A DNA stretch of 64,000 nucleotides, taken from assembly GCA_973895155.1 (NCBI GenBank), contig OZ316891.1:1550001-1614000 (forward strand), given 5' to 3'. Below the pieces are notes generated by a model. That model was not told where the DNA came from and did not search any database. It worked only from the letters and a program-made list of their open reading frames with translations. Below, piece by piece: positions 1 to 11,947 of this stretch. The stretch comes from Marsupella aquatica (taxonomy: Eukaryota > Marchantiophyta). Numbering within the stretch: the stretch's first letter is position 1; every line of letters begins with the position of its first letter. The position numbers were made by a program, and so were the translations under genes.

Positions 1-449
1 ACATGAAGGTGCTTTAAATTACCTTTGGGAGATACTATTTGAGGAAGGATGACTTCAAGATCACCTGATTCTGTGATGTCTGGTGGTGTAGGGCTGGTGG
101 CACTTTCGAGACTTCTCATTTCAAGGGCTGAAAATGATGTAGGAATGAAGTTCCAGCCGGTGGGAGTGCATGGCTCAGAATTCACTAAATCTGGCACCTG
201 TCAGAAAAAGCGCAGGTTATTGCAAGCGGTCTACAATGTCCACAATTGGTTTGTGATTGTCGGGGATATACCACAAAGCTGAGAAAACACGATCGAAACA
301 ATCTGTGAGACAGAAAATTCAAGTTCCCTACGGGTTTGTAAGAAACTGCTAAGAGCATTTCCACCTTCCCGAAAAATCATTCGGAGAGGGCATCTTAAGT
401 ACATCTTCGTATGAATTGCTGGCCTGGATGCAAACCGATTTTGATTCCT

Positions 450-1753
450 CAAATTATAGAATAGTGAGAATCCTGTGCCTTATCAGTTAGAGGTGTTTGT
501 ACAAAAAGAGGCTTCGGTAAGGTACAATCCGTCGTCTTTGGCACAGCAATCGTGTCCCCTCTCGTATGGTCGTTACTATATGTCTTCTCTACTAGGGAGT
601 CCATTGCTTTCTGTCTCACGAGTGCCTGTATCATGCACTCTCTATGTAGCTTGGAAATGCCATTTCCCCCCTTGGAATTTTTACGAAGCTCTTTCTCAAG
701 ATATAGTCTTACCTTGTCCATCTTGGGCGCCTGCATTGTCAAATTTCTAAGCTTTAGCAACTGTCAATGATCATTCATAAACAACCATTTCGCTTCAATG
801 TTCTTCCATGCATCGTGTATTGTATCAAAGTCATCTCAAGATCAAAGACTTTCCATCTACGTGGGAGTCAATTGAGATCGAACAAACTCTGTACGATTCA
901 TATATCCTTGACAACTCATTATGTCTGTCAAAGCAAACTTTTACATAGATCCAATTCGAAAAATGTAAAACAGATGGGACGTAATATCACCTCTTTAAAG
1001 ATAGGGCCCAGATCCCTTCCCTTATCATGAACGGCAAGGCCATCACACTTAGACCTTCTCAAGTTGCAATTATTGTCAATATGACCAAAGGGAAGCCGGC
1101 GAGGCCTTGCTTGTGGGATTCTTGTGAGGTGCTTTTCTTTAGAAGACACCGCCACGCGGCAGTGCAAATCTTTCAAAAATTTGCCATATTTCTCCTCTTT
1201 CTCTTTCTGTCTTGCTTTCGTTGCTTCTGTTATCTTTGCTGCTGCCTCCTGGGGAATAAATTATACATTCATATGCTAGTATGCACACTCTAGAACTCCA
1301 AAAGAATTATGTAAGAGTTTTTTCATGTCTCTATCTAGTCTGTTGATGTCCAAAGTGGGACTTATGTAATTTGGAGGGACCAATAAGAAGACCTGCCACA
1401 TGCATCACCAGTAATGGAGGACAGAACATTCTATTAGGCCGAAACAAAATTATCTTTCACAAACAACAAGTATTTTGCTTGGGCATCGAACTCATTGAAC
1501 GAGTGAAATGTGCATTTTATGTGAAAAGGCAAAACATGAGAGAGGAGTTCACCTTGGCATTCGTCAACCACAGTGACAGATTATCTGCCCCATGCTGGCC
1601 ATAGGTATCCACCATGTCATGGAGGGGTCCGTGGTGATTCGGATGCATCGTAGCTCGTCCACTCCAAAAGGAACTCCTCTGGCTCCCATCACCAATCATT
1701 ACAGCGATAACAAACCATCGGTCTTCCGCTAAGTGGCAGCACAGTAAATCTGT
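450..1753 (-). CDS. Unrecognised gene, three candidate exons (partial)
   Basis: Three open segments on the minus strand join in phase 0 and look coding. Exon A (1753-1553, 67 codons) has an AG acceptor and a CAAG|GTGAAC donor, and its translation is rich in Trp, His and Gly (WFVIAVMIGDGSQ, then FWSGRATMHPNHHG). Exon B starts at 1248 after CCCCAG and opens with a lysine/glutamate-rich, coiled-coil-like stretch (KARQKEKEEKYGKFL); its end is not settled (about 1040). Exon C starts at 730 after TGCAG with a basic helical stretch (MDKVRLYLEKELRKNSKGG) and runs to a TGA near 450, unless it splices on to a short terminal exon ending near 345. I do not recognise the family. The 5' end, between 1754 and about 2250, was not found. 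It lies downstream of ATG10 on the same strand, with more than 2.8 kb between them. Confidence 0.4.
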
Positions 1754-3167
1754 CTGATTCTTTCTGATTTGCTCAGTCCATAAATTGGAAGGAACCTTAT
1801 TTTCCAGAACCTCAAGAAATCCTCAATAGGGCCAATTCTGTGATTAAAGTTGAGCAGTGGAGCCGGGAGGTTACATGATACAGAACACGAAGAGCGAGCC
1901 CCAAATCATCTCATATTTCTCCGCTGAAATTGGAGCTCCGGAGTTTATGTACGAAGCATCAGACTGGAATACCGTTACAAATTGATGGACCCTGTGGCAA
2001 ATTCTTCGCTGTTCTGTCCGTGCCCATCAGCAATCCAATTGACTGAATGAATGCGATTGAAGAGAAAGGAGGAGGAAATTTTGAAAGCCGCTGAAAGGAG
2101 TTTCCAGACACACAATCGATTGTTCACTAAGCTAATTAAGTCTTCTCGTCCTCGTAGGCAAGCATATCAAAACGTTTCAGCCTAAGACCCGATGGCAGGA
2201 AAGATCTCGACGCTGGTGAAAAAACAAGAATCCCCAAAACTTGAATACCGGGAGAATTGACGACACTGAAGATAACCGTAAATGTACCTAAATTTCGTTA
2301 CAAGATGAGGAACGAAGGTCAAAACTTCCAGTCTTGCCAACTCGCTCCCCTGGACGAGTACGCCTGGACGCCATTAGCGGAGGGTCTGAAGGCGTTCGGC
2401 TTCAAAGAATTCTTGGCGTCAAGCCACAAACATGTTCCCCGCTGCCAGTCTCTCTGAAAACCCTGTGTTTTTAGGTGACATTCCCCAAGATGGCTGCAAT
2501 CCCTACTTCTATGTTATCGTCCTCTGTATTCCCCGCCTTATACCAGGAATTTTACTACAAACAGACACTGCAGATCCTCCCGTGCAGATTGCCGTTAGAA
2601 CGGCGAGCAGCCAATGTATTAGAAGTCTTAGTTGAATGAGAGTAACTTATACGAGATGAAACGCAACTGCGGGATCAAATTCTCGAGCTAGGTCGAACAG
2701 AAATTACGAAACTTCAAAGTGGACGGTCAGAAGCATAACAAATGACAGGAATTTTCGGTCAGTGGAAGGGCTAAAGAATCAGACCGCTCAAATGTGAGGT
2801 GAAGTCGGCAACTCACAGTCGAGCGTCGATGCCAGAATTCGGATTGTTACTTTCTTTAGCTATGACCGACTTGGAAGAACATGAGTTGCTTTCATTTGCT
2901 AGCTTACAAATTGAGGATCCCGATCGACAGAATTTGCAGAGCTCTGAGATCAGTAATTGATATTGTCAACAAAGCCAGGTGCCATTAACATTTTGGTCTT
3001 GGGCGAAGTCTTTCAGTTAGCAGAAAAGCCGTTTCTTCGACTTCTGGTGGAGGTCTTCCGATGGTTTTTAGAAAGCATGGCAACATCTGGGTTTCAATAA
3101 TTTCGGGGCCCCAAGAAATGGGCAAGCATTAACTGGACGTAGATCTAATGCACGGTTTGATCAATGA

Positions 3168-3340
3168 CATTCATCTAGCTTTACCTTCAGTCCCTTCAGC
3201 ATGAATAACTGGCATTTGTAACATTCATCTACTGTAGCTTTACCTTCAGTCCCTTCAGCATGAATGACTGGCATTTGTAACATTCATCTACTGTAGCTTT
3301 ACCTTCAGTCCCTTCAGCATGAATGACTGGCATTTGTAAC
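3168..3340. repeat. 59-bp tandem repeat, three copies
   Basis: A unit beginning CATTCATCT and ending GGCATTTGTAA occurs at 3168, 3222 and 3281. The first copy lacks the five bases ACTGT, so its spacing is 54 bp; the next spacing is 59 bp. Copies two and three are identical over nearly all their length, which points to recent duplication. Confidence 0.9.
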
Positions 3341-3615
3341 GGCTCCCTTGATAGAGTTGGTACATTAGGGGGTTTAAACCTCAAAATTTTATTGACCATA
3401 ACTTAGTAGTTAAAGTTAAGGACATAAATAGTTATAGAACACAAAATTCATGATCCATAAATTTTTGCCATAAACATTGATCATAATTATGCCATGACCT
3501 ACGTCATGGTAGAGACTAGTAAAAAACCTTTTCCATAATCCTGTGTGACAAAGCGATGGCCAGTTGTTTACGACCAAAGAAGCCTTGAGACTCCCTACAA
3601 GACAGTATCACAACA

Positions 3616-4070
3616 GGCCTCAAGTGACGGATGGCCAGAAACATAAATTAGTTTCATGACAGGGACAAAACTTTATTGAACACCTAAAAACATGTCCCAA
3701 AAACTTTATTGACTGCCTAAAAACATGTCCTATACAGATCAAACTGGCCAAGAAATCACAACCATAAGACTCTGGTTGTGGCAATGCTTTTTTGACACAC
3801 CAAACTTTATGGACTACATAAAAACGTGCCCCATAAAGATCAAAATGTGAATAGCGTGACAACTAGAAGACTCTGGTTGAGCAGTGCTTTGACACACCCT
3901 AATAAATGGAAAGGCCAAGAGTAAGGTTGTGGCAGTGCTTTGACACCCTCACAAATGGACGACTCTGGTTGTGGTAGTGCTTTGACACACTCTAAGAAAT
4001 GGAAAAGCCAAGAGTAAGGCTGCGGCAGTCCTTTGACACACCCTAATAAATGGACAGGCCAAGAGCAAAC
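3616..4070. repeat. Degenerate tandem array ending in TTTGACACACCCT
   Basis: The phrases ACTCTGGTTG, GGCAGTGCTTTGACAC, ACACCCTAATAAATGGA and GGCCAAGAG recur several times at spacings of about 60 to 120 bp. A second motif, AAACTTTATTGA followed by CTAAAAACATGTCC, is repeated in the left half. The CTTTGACACACCCT phrase is also the terminal motif of the MITEs at 9053-9223 and 49125-49292, so the array probably grew from ends of that family. Confidence 0.75.
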
Positions 4071-4566
4071 CCAGAGTACAAACCAACTCGGATTGCTTCG
4101 TTTGACATATCATGCAATTCGCTTGCTAACTTCAGCGATAAGATATCACTGTCCTCCTCGATACCACAGGTCACTCCAGGGTAGCCTTTCATAACTTGAT
4201 TAATGCTTTGCTAGACGGGCAATTGACTTAGCTTGTTTAGAGGTTGCATTGAGATACATAGTTCACCCTGAGTCTTCCCTTGAGACCACCGATTTGCTGA
4301 TTGAACAGGCGTGGGCATTGTCACAAAAAAAACAAAACATGTGCGCTAGGATTCCTGTGTCCCCGCCTAATTGGAACAATATCCTCTCGACTCTGTCCAA
4401 GGAGCCCACAAGGTGATAACTACATCAAACGGAGGCCAGTTTTCCTCTTTTCCGTTGGTCACTTCATATATATACAATTAATATGAGAATCGTTCATATC
4501 GTCCAACCTGACATCTTCTGGGCAAAGAAGGTTCCAGCACAATTCCTCTCGCAACGTGAGTCAAAT

Positions 4567-6892
4567 CTACCGTTCATAAACACCATCCTGACTTGATTGT
4601 TTCTTGAACAAGCTGAGCGGCAAATCTAATCTTGCAACTTGTCCGACTATCGACAACCAGGCAAGCATATATTGTCCTGGAAAAGAACTCGGCTTGAATT
4701 GGAGCAAGTTCCCTTCCACGATAACAGAGGTTTTGGGAATATCCGGAAGTAGGGCAGCATCCTGGAGGAAGAGAGACTCACCATTCTGATTTGTTTTAGA
4801 TTCGTTATGGAATCCGAGCCAATCCGAAAGGATCAATGCCATCACCTGGCTTGTACCACAAGGGTGGAATGACAACCAAGGCCGATGCAAAACAGGATGC
4901 TCCTGCCACCATCAAGCAATCGAATCAATAACCTTAACCATAATCATTCAATTTGAAAAATCCCAGCATCAAACTTTCCTTTAAGCCCTACCCGAAACTA
5001 TTTACACAAAACAACTTCAAAAAGCCTCAGCAACTGCAACCAAAGCTTCAGTCGTATCTAGTGGCTCACCAAGTCGAACTGTAACAACCACATAGAAGTC
5101 CACCCAACAGTCCATAAACAAACAACATAAACCTACTCATGAGCTACATTTGGCACAGGGGCAACGACTCTCTCCGTCGACTCGCCTGTCATTTCACAGA
5201 TGCAGAATTTCGCTCCATCATATAACGTGGAAAAGAAGGGCATTTAGGACTAACTTCTTGTGTCAGGAAAGTCCACGGAGATTTTTCCAGCAGTAGTAGA
5301 GAATCAGCTGTAAGGATCCTCTTAACATCTTCAATGTTTAGGGCACTACCATCTGCAATACTTTGTATGATCATTAAATTCCACAAAGTTCAACAACTTT
5401 ACATTTTGGAAATCACCAAAAAGTCACCATATCAAAAGGTCAGTTATCTTGGGTATCCCGCACGTACAGACAGGTAATAGCATGATGAAGACCGCAAGAA
5501 ACCTGGGCTAAAATACCTGAATGAAAACCTCGAAAGAAAAGAGTGGGAACCTTGTACGATTCACTGTAAATAACATGATACGTGAAGGAGGCGTGCTGCC
5601 TTATTAACACTGGATCGAAGACCTGCAACGACCAACTTGAATGGTGAACTTCAAACGCTTCATTTGCATCAACTCAATACTCAGATGGAAAATATAAGCT
5701 CATTTTTCATACAATTGCGAGGCTACAGCGACAAACCTGCTCCCCCTAACCGGACTCTACCACCTCAAATCTCTCATGAGGAGGACCTCTACTTACACTC
5801 GCGCTGAAGGGGAAAACAATTTGTGTCTAGATACGTAACTGCTTTTCCAAAAGTTTAGGTTAGAATGTAAGAACCATAGCTCACCAGTGTTGCGGCGTCT
5901 GCAAAATCACCCCCATAGTCACTCTTGAGTGCTGGAGGATCTACATCACTCAAACAGTCACTCTCCCCTGAAGTCTGCAGCCCCTGCACTTAAAAACGTG
6001 ATACAAATGATCACGACCATATATTTCAAGAAGTGATGTGACCACTAGCGAATGACAGGTCTGAAATATTTGCATCGAAAACCTTTAATAAAATCAGGTA
6101 TACACTGAATGTATCAAGGACTTTCAAACCAACACGTGATTAGCGTAACCTGAATCAGAATTTAGGGTACAGTTTTTCCCCTGAATATGTTTTTGTCACT
6201 GGCGGAGTATTAACGTCAGAACTTGAACTGACTGATAGCTTCAGGTATCAGGTATAAATGGACTCGGATCATCTTTAGAGAGACCTCAATTGCACAAGCT
6301 AGGTCTCAAATGCACAAGGAATTTTCAGCTTGGCACGAATTGAGAAAAGTTAATTGAATCTGTAGCGAAGCCTTCATGTGCCGCATTTTGTCACCAGGAA
6401 TCAACAGTGCGGCTACGACTCACAGCTCAATTAATCAGAAAAACCCACCCCTGAATCGGAGTTATCCGTCGATGTGGGCACATCGTCTAGCGTCAAGTAC
6501 CCTCCAGCCTGCACAGATTCTACGTTGAACAAAGGTCTATTGGTAAACTGGAATGTCCGATATAGATACAAGCATACCAGTAATTGATTTTCAAAGAGCA
6601 TTCCAGGGCTGTGCCAACTAGGGTTCTTTTCAAGGTGCTGCGCTTTGTGCAGCGTGTCATCTTCAATCGAGGTCCAAAACCCCGTGCTTGCCCTACATAA
6701 AGCGCATGAAGTACTACCTTCTCAGTCACAAAAAGTTGCGAAATCACACAACAGTCAATCTGGTACCGTAGAATCAGCCCATGGCTGCCATTGCCAGTGG
6801 TAACGGCTGCTGGCGTCCGCAGCATGCCACAGGGCCAGAAACGCCATCGATTCGTCTCGGAACTCCATGCTGGACACTGTTCCATCCCACAT
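4567..6892 (-). CDS. ATG10: Autophagy E2-like enzyme ATG10
   Basis: ATG10 is the E2-like enzyme that passes ATG12 from ATG7 to ATG5 in the cytosol, a step needed for phagophore growth. Six exons read 6892-6767, 6508-6449, 5983-5885, 5622-5517, 5352-5255 and 4902-4567; they sum to 825 nt (274 aa) with every phase matching. The start MWDGTVSSMEF resembles plant ATG10 N-termini, followed by an acidic linker. The fold motifs are YHVIYSESYKVPTLFFRG (about 105-125), SPWTFLTQEEHP, the catalytic HPCGT with Cys178, and WLSIVGQV near the C-terminus. Residues about 193-241 are longer than in relatives. A segment at 4781-4677 has a consensus GTGAGT donor and a TTTTCCAG acceptor, is 105 nt long and has no stop; removing it gives 239 aa, close to the usual plant length. 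I consider the spliced form the likely main product. Confidence 0.88.
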
Positions 6893-7574
6893 CCTACTAG
6901 TTTTTCCAAATTCAAGTCTATCCTTCAAAGGCTACGACGAAAGGCTGTGAAGGGAAGGCTGAGTTCTCCTTTCCTTCAAGAAGCATGGGATCGCCGATGA
7001 ATAGAATCAATTCTCCCCGAAAAACATGACGAGCCTTAGTGCACCATACTTCGCCGCCCTGTTGTCATTCTGTAGCAATGTTTCATGCAATCCTTCGTTT
7101 TCTAGCAACGCTCAAGGAAACACTCAGCAACGGCATCCAAGAGCACCAGAAAGATAGGATTTCCGGGATTTTTAAAGAGAGAGCGACGCTAGGTAGAAAA
7201 CCTCCATTGTCAATTCCAATTGAAGTCAACCTAGTGCTCTGCCCTCCAATATTCTTTTCCAATTTCATTCATAATGGAAGCATTAAAGAGCTGCCGATGG
7301 ATCGCGACTTTGCAGAGCAAAACAGAGTATCATAATCTGCTGGAGTTCGGTGAGTTGATGCCCACGTCCATCAAGCTTGACATCGACTTGTAGCCGTGCC
7401 AATTCTCCATCATTTGGGGAGGTATTATATAATGTGAGCAAAGAGGAATTGTGGAATTGTGTTAACCATGGAGTGTTGTTAACGAGACACCAGTGATTTT
7501 AAATTTTTTAAATTTTTTTGCTTTTTTGTTTTCTTTTATATTTTTTGAGTTTTTTATGAATCCAGATGGCTACC

Positions 7575-7655
7575 GAACACAATGCCCAAGCACTATATTC
7601 GAATAGTGGGCCGGAGGGCGCTATATTCGAATATAGTGCTCTAGACATTGTGTTC
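7575..7655. repeat. Long inverted repeat (hairpin)
   Basis: The left arm 7575-7605 (GAACACAATG, then AGCACTATATTCGAATA) is matched in inverse by the right arm 7624-7655 (TATTCGAATATAGTGCT, then CATTGTGTTC). The inner 17 bases pair perfectly and the outer 10 pair perfectly; about four bases between them mismatch. The loop is about 18 bases and GC-rich. It may be a very small MITE or a foldback element. Confidence 0.85.
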
Positions 7656-9052
7656 AAATTTTGTGGCAAGGTTTTGAATTTGTTCACTTATGGCGTTGTG
7701 TTCAAAAAATGGTGTTGTGTTTGAGTTTGACTTTGTTTTTGAGTTTAGGCATTGTGTATAAGGCTAGGAGATTGATTTATGGTGTAAGCACAAATAAAAG
7801 TCATATATAAAACTGATGTCTTAAATAAAGTGTGATTACCGGCAGTAGTTCTGTTCTCATGCACTCTTTTCTTTGGTTCTACAGCCGTGTTTCTCTAAGT
7901 GCACACTCCTGGGAACAAGCATAGGGCATGCACTTCTTGATAATAAGTGCAAACCTATCCAATTGTGTCATACCTCTTTGTTAAACGTGCAACTATTATC
8001 CTTCTTCAGGAACATTTTAGTGACTCACATGGTATCTGATTGTACATCCCTGGACTAAATTGGGTACTCTTCTCTATATGAGCAATTTGTACTTTACTTG
8101 AAAATGCTATGCACTTATGAGTGAGTGAGATTTGGTCAGATTGTGCACTTACTGATAAGTATTCATGTACATTTAATAAGGCTTGCACTCACAAGCTGTC
8201 ATTGTGCAACTAAATTAGGCCCACTAGCACTTACAAATGATGGGAAATAGTGCAAATTCCATGTATTAAGAAAAGTAATTAAAGAACCAGCTTCCTTGCA
8301 GTTATTCATGTTTGCACTTATTTATTGTGCACTTAGAGAGAGACAGCTGTAGTGTTAGTAGTTCTTCAGCCTAATCCGGTACTTCACTTGAACTTCACCC
8401 CTGATCACCATCCCCAAACCAATGATTCAGCCCTATGATCCCTGCCATATGGGCCTCTTAGAGTCTAATGGTAGTGGTGATAGCTACACTGATTACCCTA
8501 ATTAATCTCACACACAGTATTTGGGAACAAAGGTTTTTGAAAGCTGTCACCATAATTAATGTGTGTGAGACTATATAAGAAGTGAGACTAAATACATGTT
8601 ATTCTAAATTAGAGTAAGTGAGATTATTTTTGGTGACACTCAAATAGTGTGTGATGAACACATATTATGTATATAGCTTATGAAAACTACAAATATTTCT
8701 AGTAGTAAGATATATTTGTAATGGCGTATAAAATTAAAAATGAATGTCAATTGAAAGTCAGATTTCATTAAAGTATGATGAAATGAAAACCAGGTTATAA
8801 ATACAATCAAAATCAAATTAGAACCAATGACAATAGACTGAACTCTTTACTTGTACTAATATTTATATTTTTTCAGATTTGTAGTCACACCCTTATTAGT
8901 GTGTGTGATACTATTTATGCAGGGAGACTATATAAGTTATGATACTAATTACGGTAAACAGTGTAACTTGTTGAGTGTGTTAGGCACTTACTATTAGATC
9001 TAGAGTAATTATGTGATTGCTATTAGTCTAATCTCACTCAATTGCTTGGTCA

Positions 9053-9223
9053 AGGGAGTGTCAAAGTTATCCTGTTACACTTTGGTTATGGCTTCTTCTT
9101 TTGACGGACCACCCTGGCTTATGGGGTACGTATTTTGGTAACCTATAATGATTTTGTCCTAGCCGTAAGTGTATTTTATGTCCTGAGGCGTAACTCAGGT
9201 ACAACTGTGCTTTGACACACCCT
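9053..9223. mobile_element. MITE, GGGTGTGTCAAAG family, copy 1
   Basis: About 170 bp bounded by AGGGAGTGTCAAAG on the left and CTTTGACACACCCT on the right, which are inverted repeats of each other with one mismatch. The inner sequence matches, in reverse orientation, the copy at 49125-49292 over nearly its whole length. It has no coding capacity. I cannot see a clear target-site duplication, so the superfamily is unassigned. Confidence 0.75.
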
Positions 9224-10050
9224 CTTATATTCATTAGCAGATGTTTACTTACTATCAAGACTTAATTGATGAGTACATATAACTTAGGCTCATTAATTCA
9301 AAGCTAGACAGTTGGGACATACAAAAAGCTTAGTTTGCAAAGACTCAACATGGCAAAGCTCTCTTGTGTGTGGTGAACTCAGCCTCTAGCTAGGCAAATC
9401 ATGTATCTCCTATATTGATTACTTTTGTGATTGTCATATGTTCCACATGTGCATATTGTCTGTCTTGTGAGTAGCAATGATTAAATGCTTATAATAACAA
9501 TAAATACATACCTACTACAATAAGAAGTTGTTTCCAATTGTGTTGTGTTGACCAGAGAGGCATGACTCACATTGAATTCCAGTGTATCACTACTTTTCTT
9601 ATTAAATTTTTTGAAAAAGGTATGTCTCCTATGATCTCGAAAGTGATATAAGAATCGTAGGCATAACTTACTTGGTCAAGGTCCTTCTCTCTCCACCTCA
9701 GTTCTTTGGTGGATTCATTTATCCTTTGCGTACAATTTTCTGTAATCGGAGAAGCTGGGTGTCGTTGTCTGCCGGAAGGCAGGATTACATTTCATTCCCA
9801 TGTTCTCCCAAGGCGCTAAAGCTCAAAGAACGGCGCGCGGTGAGCGAGTGATTTTGACCCGAAGATGCTTGCCTGCCTGCCGAATAGCTGTACGACTTCA
9901 TTTTCGTGCAGCTGATGTTATGATGAGTCCTGGATATGTGTTTGATGCGACTCCACTCCTACCGGGAATCACGGCTCATAATTCTCCACAGCTTAATGAT
10001 TACTTTGTTCTTTAGACGTACATACTTTTCTTAGCGGTTGATCTTTGGTT

Positions 10051-10170
10051 CTCTTATTTAGTCTTTCCCGTTGATCTCTTCTGACCTGGTGTAAACCGGA
10101 AAAAATATTTCTCTTATTTAGTCTTTCCCGTTGATCTCTTCTGCCGTGGTGTAAACCGGAAAATATTTAA
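10051..10170. repeat. 60-bp tandem duplication
   Basis: CTCTTATTTAGTCTTTCCCG through GTGTAAACCGGAAAA appears at 10051 and again at 10111 with only a few substitutions (GACCTGG versus GCCGTGG). This is a simple recent duplication in noncoding DNA. Confidence 0.95.
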
Positions 10171-11947
10171 GTGGGCCCGCCTTTGTGTCCTCCATTCAGT
10201 AAAGGATTCACATATACTTGTTTACATGTATTCCAATTTTTCGTAGCAGTGGGCAGATAGAGGCCGCCTCTGGCGATGCCTTGAGAACGGTATTTTGTTC
10301 AGGTTCTTGCCTTGAAATTACAAAGAGGGGGTTGCTGAGTTCCTGAAAAAACCCAGTAGGCATAGACTGAGTTGGAGGAGCATCGAGTATCAAGATAATT
10401 CAACTCAGGAAATCCAAACATGCCACAAATTATTTGACATGTACATACAGTAGCGATTTACTTATAATTGTAACTCATAGCTGCATACAATTTAGGTCTG
10501 TTATATACTCAGTCGGAACCATCCATAGATTCAAGGCCAACTGAAAATGGAGGCCAGACTACCGTGACAGATACTCATCCACTGGGTCAAAATGTCTATA
10601 TCCGTCCGCTCGTCTATTATTGTGTACAATGCACGGTGGGAGAGCGACAATGCGTGAAACACCTGCATGCAAAGAGCACACAATCACTGTCATATGGTCG
10701 TTTCGCCATCCGGTGAGACTTTTCCCACATCCACTAATAACTAATGTTCGTACTTGAATGCCACGGAGGCCCTGCTACAGTTATATTAGTTGGACCGAGT
10801 GTGACTGTCGATCGTTCATAGTACATACCTTCATAAACAATGGATGCACATATCACCACATTTTGATGTGTGATTAACGCAGGGGAATCCATTTTTATGT
10901 GTGATTACCGGTACGGGAAGCCTAACTGTACGCTAGTGCGATAGATATACCATAGCTCGGCTGCCATTGATCCCACCTGGCTGTGGAATCCAAAGCTGAG
11001 AATGCAATCACGAGTCAGAAGAACGTGTAACGTTGTGCCGCTAGCCCCTCACTCAATCACATCGATCTTTAGAGGGCAGGGAAGCTAGTATATATATATG
11101 CATTCAGAGGGTTAATACACGCATACCCAACGCTTACCGACATTGCTGACCGATTGAGAATCTAGTGTCTTGGATGAGCAATTCTGATATTCCAGCATGC
11201 TGTACGTAATTTCAGTCATCCTAACTAGTAGAGAGTCACAATTCTGCATGAAATCAAAATAGTCAGTTCCACTCTGACTCGAGACTTACCTGAATGTTGT
11301 AGCTGCCAATTTTGACAGATTCTATCTCTTCTCTTGGATCGATATGAACACCGGTAGATTATATAGATCCCATCCATCAGTCTCCGTCCGGCAAAATCCT
11401 GATGCGTGATGGGAAGTTGTTGGCGGTGTGCTCTGACACTGGCCGGTATCTATCATGCATTTGCCTGCAAGCAAGAAGAGCTTCACAAGCAGATCGACGG
11501 GGGTGTATTAATCTAGGAGAGTGTATGAATGCTTGAATGCAGCTGTTGAGATTGGGAGACCGATCCTCCTTTCGAAATATATTTATGGATGAGCTCGACG
11601 TCTGACTGCGGCTGAAGTGGTCCATCGATCGACCCTCAAGTTCGCGCCAGGCGGACGACAGCCAACGCAGGAGATCGAAGTCGGCAATGGAGTTCATTTT
11701 TTTATTGCCTTCGTGATTTTGTGTTCTCATGAAAGCGCCGCTCGGTGTGTGTATTTCCCCGCGTGTTTTGATCTTTCGGGTGATGGGATTAGAAATCGGA
11801 GGTCGGGGATTGGTTTGGATTGGGTGGGATGTATCGAGCTAGATCGTGAGGGTTTGGGACGGGGATGATCAGACATGGATCTTGGTTGTCAACTTAACGT
11901 AATTGCTTCTACTCTTTTCTGTAGATTTTCTTCGCACTCTAGTAATC

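Larger units (their letters stand above)
1754..4566. other. Intergenic, repeat-bearing
   Basis: Apart from the two tandem arrays listed separately I see no supported gene. A short open segment at 2257-2457 on the plus strand has a protein-like composition but no partner exons or family resemblance. The 5' exons of the minus-strand gene at 450-1753 may lie in the first 500 bases. Confidence 0.4.
6893..11900. other. Gene-free stretch between ATG10 and the CDCA7-like gene
   Basis: Both strands were read and no exon with splice sites and a recognisable protein was found. The region holds the hairpin at 7575-7655, the MITE at 9053-9223 and the tandem duplication at 10051-10170, all listed separately. 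Bases 7500-9000 are AT-rich. The last 250 bases are probably promoter and leader of the CDCA7-like gene. Confidence 0.5.

Noticed and set aside
2257-2457. Plus-strand open frame with protein-like composition
   Set aside because: Short, no splice partners, no recognised motif, and the complementary strand is equally open.
3620-3862. Minus-strand 80-codon frame
   Set aside because: It lies within the tandem array and repeats with it.
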